Shown in pieces: positions 5,250 to 5,508 of a stretch of 5,508 nt of DNA (position 1 is the first letter of the stretch; the number at the start of each line of letters is the position of its first letter). The notes below the pieces were generated by a model. It saw nothing but the letters and a program-made list of their open reading frames with translations, was not told where the DNA came from and made no database searches. The stretch comes from Actinomycetota bacterium (GTDB taxonomy: Bacteria > Actinomycetota > Actinomycetes > Actinomycetales > Microbacteriaceae). Both the position numbers and the translations under genes were made by a program. Where the stretch lies: NCBI GenBank assembly GCA_018895315.1, contig JAHIOK010000053.1, positions 1-5,508 of the forward strand. The letters run 5' to 3'.

Positions 5250-5508
5250 TGACTTCCGACACCATCGCCGACCCGCGCAGCCCCTACGCGCGTCCACGCC
5301 GCAAGGGGATCAACCTCGAGAAGGCGGGCTGGGTCTACATGCGCCTGTCCGGCCTCATCCTGGTCATCCTGATCTTCGGCCACCTCTTCGTGAACCTGGT
5401 CGCAGGCGACGGCATCCGCCAGATCGATTTCGCTTTCGTCGCCGGCAAGTACGCGTCGCCGTTCTGGCAGTGGTGGGACGTCTCGATGCTGTGGCTCGCC
5501 CTCATCCA
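5249..5508 (+). CDS. sdhD: Succinate dehydrogenase second membrane anchor subunit, N-terminal part
   Basis: SdhD pairs with SdhC to form the membrane domain of complex II. The window edge cuts the gene after 86 full codons. It begins with a polar, Arg- and Pro-rich stretch (1-25) containing PYARPRRKG, then WVYMRLSGLILVILIFGHLFVNL (28-50 region), a first transmembrane helix with His45, a plausible haem-ligand position for this family. DFAFVAGKYASPFWQWWDV (60-78) is a loop pattern common in actinobacterial SdhD, and a second hydrophobic helix starts near 78. The ATG overlaps the sdhC stop codon by one base (TGATG), and AGGAG at 5237-5241 lies 7 bases upstream, which fixes the start. The order sdhC-sdhD fits actinobacterial operons that continue with sdhA and sdhB; those would lie to the right. 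Confidence 0.92.
   Translation, partial: MTSDTIADPRSPYARPRRKGINLEKAGWVYMRLSGLILVILIFGHLFVNLVAGDGIRQIDFAFVAGKYASPFWQWWDVSMLWLALI

Noticed and set aside
1..5508. CRISPR array, transposon, tRNA, phage or defence module
   Set aside because: I found no spaced repeats, transposase motifs, tRNA-like folds or defence-type proteins. All genes are ordinary transport, sugar-nucleotide and respiratory functions.

Overview
The window is high-GC DNA whose gene content and style (TTG start, Shine-Dalgarno sites of the GGAGG type, a possible leaderless gene, sdhC-sdhD order, nucleoside-type BMP transporter) fit an actinobacterium. My best guess is a Microbacteriaceae member such as Microbacterium, but this is a judgement from sequence style and not a database match.

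Layout, left to right: (1) 1-3333, minus strand: a nucleoside-type ABC importer operon read right to left. It consists of a BMP-family substrate-binding lipoprotein (2191-3333), a double-NBD ATPase (579-2096) and the start of a membrane permease (1-582, cut by the window edge). A strong stem-loop at 2137-2176 separates the lipoprotein gene from the ATPase gene, while ATPase and permease overlap by 4 bp. (2) 3476-4591, minus strand: a single-domain mannose-1-phosphate guanylyltransferase that makes GDP-mannose. It may be leaderless. (3) 4592-4808: a divergent control region with three perfect palindromes, one resembling a DtxR/IdeR iron box, plus a leader with a C(UUCG)G hairpin. (4) 4809-5508, plus strand: sdhC and the start of sdhD, the membrane anchor subunits of succinate dehydrogenase; sdhA and sdhB are expected just beyond the window.

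How the genes work together: the lipoprotein would capture a nucleoside outside the membrane, the permease would move it inward and the ATPase would power the step. ManC supplies GDP-mannose for glycan and glycolipid synthesis. SdhC and SdhD anchor the iron-sulfur and flavin subunits to the membrane and pass electrons to the quinone pool. I see no functional link between these three units beyond adjacency.

I found no undescribed gene system: every gene belongs to a well-known family. What merits a second look is in the non-coding DNA, above all the iron-box-like palindrome placed upstream of the sdhC promoter and the structured leaders of sdhC and of the lipoprotein gene. No gene-free stretch exceeds 300 bases.
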